From assembly GCA_910578185.1 (NCBI GenBank), contig CAJTPN010000041.1:1-7568 (forward strand): a stretch of DNA of 7,568 nt, written 5' to 3'. The position numbers and the translations under genes were made by a program. Positions 6,156-7,568 of the stretch are shown here, piece by piece (positions within the stretch are counted from its first letter, which is position 1; each line of letters starts with the position of its first letter). Below the pieces are notes generated by a model that was not told the DNA's origin, did no database searches, and saw only the letters and a program-made list of their open reading frames with translations. The DNA is from an uncultured Acetatifactor sp. (GTDB lineage Bacteria; Bacillota; Clostridia; Lachnospirales; Lachnospiraceae).

Positions 6156-6961
6156 GTGGCACCTCCTTCTTGCATGGTAAAGAGGTCCGTGCCGTCAGTC
6201 AGACGGTTTGCCACAATGGGGCGGTTCATCCAATGACTTTCGGAGTCAAGGATGGTATTTAAGAAGGAAGGGCGGACATATTTCAGCCGGTTTATAACAT
6301 AATCTCCCTCTTCCACTTTGATATAAATCCCTTCCATCGTTCCGGACAGATCAGTCTGCCGGGCGGCCAATTCTGGATTCACACCGCCTTTCTTACATTG
6401 TGCGGAGAAGTTTTGCGCTGCGTTCTCGGAGATAAAGAGACTTGGCCTGATCAGCCTGGCAATTTCTTCCGTGTTGCTGTAATAACCGTCTTCCAGTACG
6501 CGTACCGAATGGATAAACCAGGCTTTTGACAAAATTTTCCGGCGTTTGCGTGTGGAGAAAAATTGGTTTTCTTTTTTATCATAAATGTCAAATTCCATAA
6601 AGTAGTGTGGCAGGCTATCATAAAATACCGTGTGTTTTGCATACAACCATTCTCCATACATCACGTATCGGTCTCCTAGCAGCTGATGCAGTTTATTCTC
6701 AAAACATCCGGCCCACAATTTAAACAGATCAAATTGTCGTTCTCCATAGCCGCCATTCAGGAAGTGCCCGCGGCTTTGCAAGTACATTTTCCCGGTGCTG
6801 TCGAAACTGATGCCGCAGTTTGCGCCGTCCACCTTTTCTTCTAAAACCAGATACTTTCCAAGAATTTCGGTTAGGGGGACGCTTTTTAAATCCTCGTCGC
6901 CAACCTGCTTTCTGGAGCCCTCCAGGTGGCGGGTGCGGGGATATTTATATATTTGTTCCAT
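6152..6961 (-). CDS. ATP-dependent RNA ligase (Rnl-like)
   Basis: This 269-residue cytosolic protein has the covalent nucleotidyltransferase motifs. Motif I is EEKVDGANCGISF with Lys43 as the AMP-accepting lysine. SRGHF (63-67), a motif III region with YGEW (Glu104) and MEFDIYD (122-128), motif IV MEGIYIK (Glu210), and motif V NRLKYVRPSF (Lys227) follow. It would seal 3'-OH and 5'-phosphate RNA ends with ATP. Little sequence follows motif V (about 40 residues), so the separate C-terminal domain of T4 Rnl2 seems absent. I start at ATG 6961 (MEQIYKYPRTRHLEGSR), since the family begins near KYPRTxHLEGSR; AAAGGA (6978-6973) lies 11 nt upstream. A TTG at 6982 would add seven residues and overlap that site. 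It is first in an operon with HD-Pnk, which heals the ends it joins. Confidence 0.88.
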   Translation of the reverse strand: MEQIYKYPRTRHLEGSRKQVGDEDLKSVPLTEILGKYLVLEEKVDGANCGISFDSTGKMYLQSRGHFLNGGYGERQFDLFKLWAGCFENKLHQLLGDRYVMYGEWLYAKHTVFYDSLPHYFMEFDIYDKKENQFFSTRKRRKILSKAWFIHSVRVLEDGYYSNTEEIARLIRPSLFISENAAQNFSAQCKKGGVNPELAARQTDLSGTMEGIYIKVEEGDYVINRLKYVRPSFLNTILDSESHWMNRPIVANRLTDGTDLFTMQEGGAT

Positions 6962-6994
6962 ATTTATCACAATCCTTTCCAAATCCGGCGTTTT

Positions 6995-7009
6995 GGCTTG
7001 ACGTAAGCC
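6995..7009. promoter_or_regulatory. 15-bp inverted repeat in the ligase leader
   Basis: GGCTT-GACGT-AAGCC lies 34 bp before the ligase ATG, just downstream of the nearer putative -10. It is a candidate operator, or a small hairpin in the mRNA leader. Confidence 0.35.
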
Positions 7010-7031
7010 CGCGCAAAGCAGTTGATTTCCT

Positions 7032-7071
7032 TACGCGTACCATTATATAAAAACGCCCTGAAGATTATCTT
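7032..7071 (-). promoter_or_regulatory. proximal ligase promoter candidate with two dyads
   Basis: On the minus strand a perfect TATAAT sits at 7047-7042. No -35 consensus is found 16-18 bp upstream. That place is instead covered by the perfect dyad AAGAT-T-ATCTT (7061-7071). A second palindrome, TACGCGTA (7032-7039), covers the expected start of transcription near 7035. The arrangement suggests a factor-controlled promoter. Only the -10 and the palindromes are seen directly. Confidence 0.4.
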
Positions 7072-7201
7072 TCACAGCGGGGATAAATGACAGTTATACG
7101 AAAGAAATTCGTCGAATGCACAGAATAGGAAAGCTGTCATACTGTCAGATTCAATATATAAACCCCATGCTGATCCAAATATCCAAACCAAACAGGTACA
7201 C

Positions 7202-7239
7202 AAAAAACAACGGACACCAATGCGGTTTTCACCAGTGTC
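7202..7239 (-). terminator. possible attenuator hairpin in the leader
   Basis: Read on the minus strand, GACAC (7239-7235) can pair with GTGTC (7217-7213), with an inner GGT/ACC helix, and a TTTTTT run follows at 7207-7202. The stem is short and imperfect, and five bases separate it from the T-run, so it is a weak terminator or conditional attenuator at best. Confidence 0.25.
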
Positions 7240-7274
7240 TGTGTATTTTGTAGATTCGTTTGTCGGATATGGAA

Positions 7275-7290
7275 TTACATGGGGGCCTCC
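7275..7290 (-). promoter_or_regulatory. start-stop site: SD plus ATG-TAA
   Basis: On the minus strand GGAGG (7290-7286) is spaced five C's from ATG (7280-7278), and the very next codon is TAA (7277-7275). It lies about 36 nt after the predicted start from the TTGACA/TATAGT promoter. Beyond the stop the same frame stays open for about 45 codons and encodes one hydrophobic stretch (TALVSVVFCVPVWFGYL) before TGA. It is therefore either a minimal regulatory uORF or a small membrane-protein gene killed at codon 2. Confidence 0.45.
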
Positions 7291-7308
7291 AATCTAAAAT
7301 CAAAATAG

Positions 7309-7327
7309 ATAGTATCATTTTTACTAT
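7309..7327. promoter_or_regulatory. dyad overlapping the -10 of the distal promoter
   Basis: ATAGTA (7309-7314) and TACTAT (7322-7327) form a 6-7-6 inverted repeat that covers the -10 and the expected start of the minus-strand promoter, a usual place for a repressor site. Confidence 0.35.
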
Positions 7328-7351
7328 AGCGGCTGGGTAGTGCTTTGTCAA
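7323..7351 (-). promoter_or_regulatory. consensus sigma-A promoter, minus strand
   Basis: TTGACA (7351-7346), a 17-bp spacer and TATAGT (7328-7323) make the best promoter match in the window. It points toward the ligase/HD-Pnk operon, giving a leader of about 355 nt to the ligase ATG. It could instead have served the dead small frame just downstream of it. Confidence 0.7.
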
Positions 7352-7568
7352 GTTATATTTATCTTGAGTTTCCGCAGATTTATCCACGGAACCCTAATAC
7401 CTTTAGCTTTATTATAAACAACTTTCAAAAAATGCCAAAATATAAGGAATCCCATTCCTTTTTGATGTAAAATTAAGCTACCAAACAAAAATCTTACTAA
7501 ACAAAAATAAAGGCCCGTCTTTAGGATTTAGCACTATAATTCTTTAGGGGCAATTTAATACCATACAC
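7352..7568. other. AT-rich region without gene
   Basis: No supported gene is visible on either strand. It holds a TTCCG/CGGAA inverted repeat around 7369-7391, the small hairpin at 7444-7460, and a direct repeat TCTTTAGG at 7518-7525 and 7541-7548. It probably includes the 3' end region of a neighbouring gene beyond the window. Confidence 0.4.
7444..7463. terminator. small terminator-like hairpin
   Basis: AAGGAAT and ATTCCTT pair (7 bp, loop CCC) with T's following on the plus strand (TTCCTTTTTG) and TATATTTT on the minus strand. It is low in GC. It most likely ends a minus-strand gene that lies beyond the right edge. Confidence 0.4.

Noticed and set aside
5726..6236. Plus-strand open frames over the HD domain region
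   Set aside because: Antisense shadows of the HD-Pnk gene without start signals or recognisable motifs.
6962..6982. TTG start at 6982 for the ligase
   Set aside because: It would lie on top of the AAAGGA site that serves ATG 6961, and the family-like KYPRTxHLEGSR start follows ATG 6961.
7074..7296. About 70-codon minus-strand frame overlapping the start-stop leader
   Set aside because: It begins after a stop with no ATG, GTG or TTG supported by a ribosome site, and its Cys/Trp-rich translation resembles no family.
7380..7388. TTATCCACG, one mismatch from a DnaA box
   Set aside because: Single occurrence, with no cluster and no origin-associated genes or AT-rich repeat array nearby.
1..7568. 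CRISPR array, tRNA, rRNA or insertion sequence with transposase
   Set aside because: No regularly spaced repeats, cloverleaf or rRNA-like sequence, or transposase catalytic motifs were seen on either strand.

Overview
The window looks like chromosomal DNA of a low-to-mid GC Gram-positive gut-type bacterium, most likely a Lachnospiraceae member (Clostridia). This is inferred from the Shine-Dalgarno-rich starts, the AT-rich intergenic DNA, the codon use and the protein families present: a CPBP protease, a bacterial acyl-ACP thioesterase directly followed by a CvfB-type S1 protein, and a PD-(D/E)XK accessory protein. No database search was possible, so family calls rest on motifs read by eye.

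Left part (1-2000) is accessory and partly decayed. It opens with a 55-bp sequence ending in a strong intrinsic terminator, and this recurs identically at 1672-1726. Between the copies lie a multiply frameshifted relic of what looks like an SF0329-type protein gene (115 to about 435) and an intact gene for a PD-(D/E)XK nuclease-like protein (666-1511) with a large perfect hairpin just after its stop. The DNA from 1727 to 2027 holds only a short possible gene relic.

Middle part (2172-4867, plus strand) holds three housekeeping-like genes: a CPBP intramembrane protease, an acyl-ACP thioesterase, and a CvfB-like protein whose ATG directly abuts the thioesterase stop. A convergent intergenic region with three hairpins, one of them a 16-bp perfect terminator stem, separates these from the minus-strand genes.

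Right part (5022-6961, minus strand) is the most interesting: a two-gene, translationally coupled nucleic-acid repair cassette. The first gene encodes a small ATP-dependent RNA ligase (KVDG nucleotidyltransferase motif). It overlaps by ATGA with a gene for an HD phosphoesterase fused to a P-loop 5'-OH polynucleotide kinase (HD-Pnk architecture). Together they would supply end healing (removal of 3'-end phosphates, 5' phosphorylation) and sealing of broken RNA. Upstream of them (6962-7351) is an unusually elaborate leader. It has a consensus promoter (TTGACA-N17-TATAGT) with a dyad over its -10, a start codon with good SD followed at once by a stop codon (ATG-TAA), a possible attenuator-like hairpin with a T6 run, and a second, closer -10 element surrounded by short palindromes. 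The last about 200 bases are AT-rich and show only weak hairpins.
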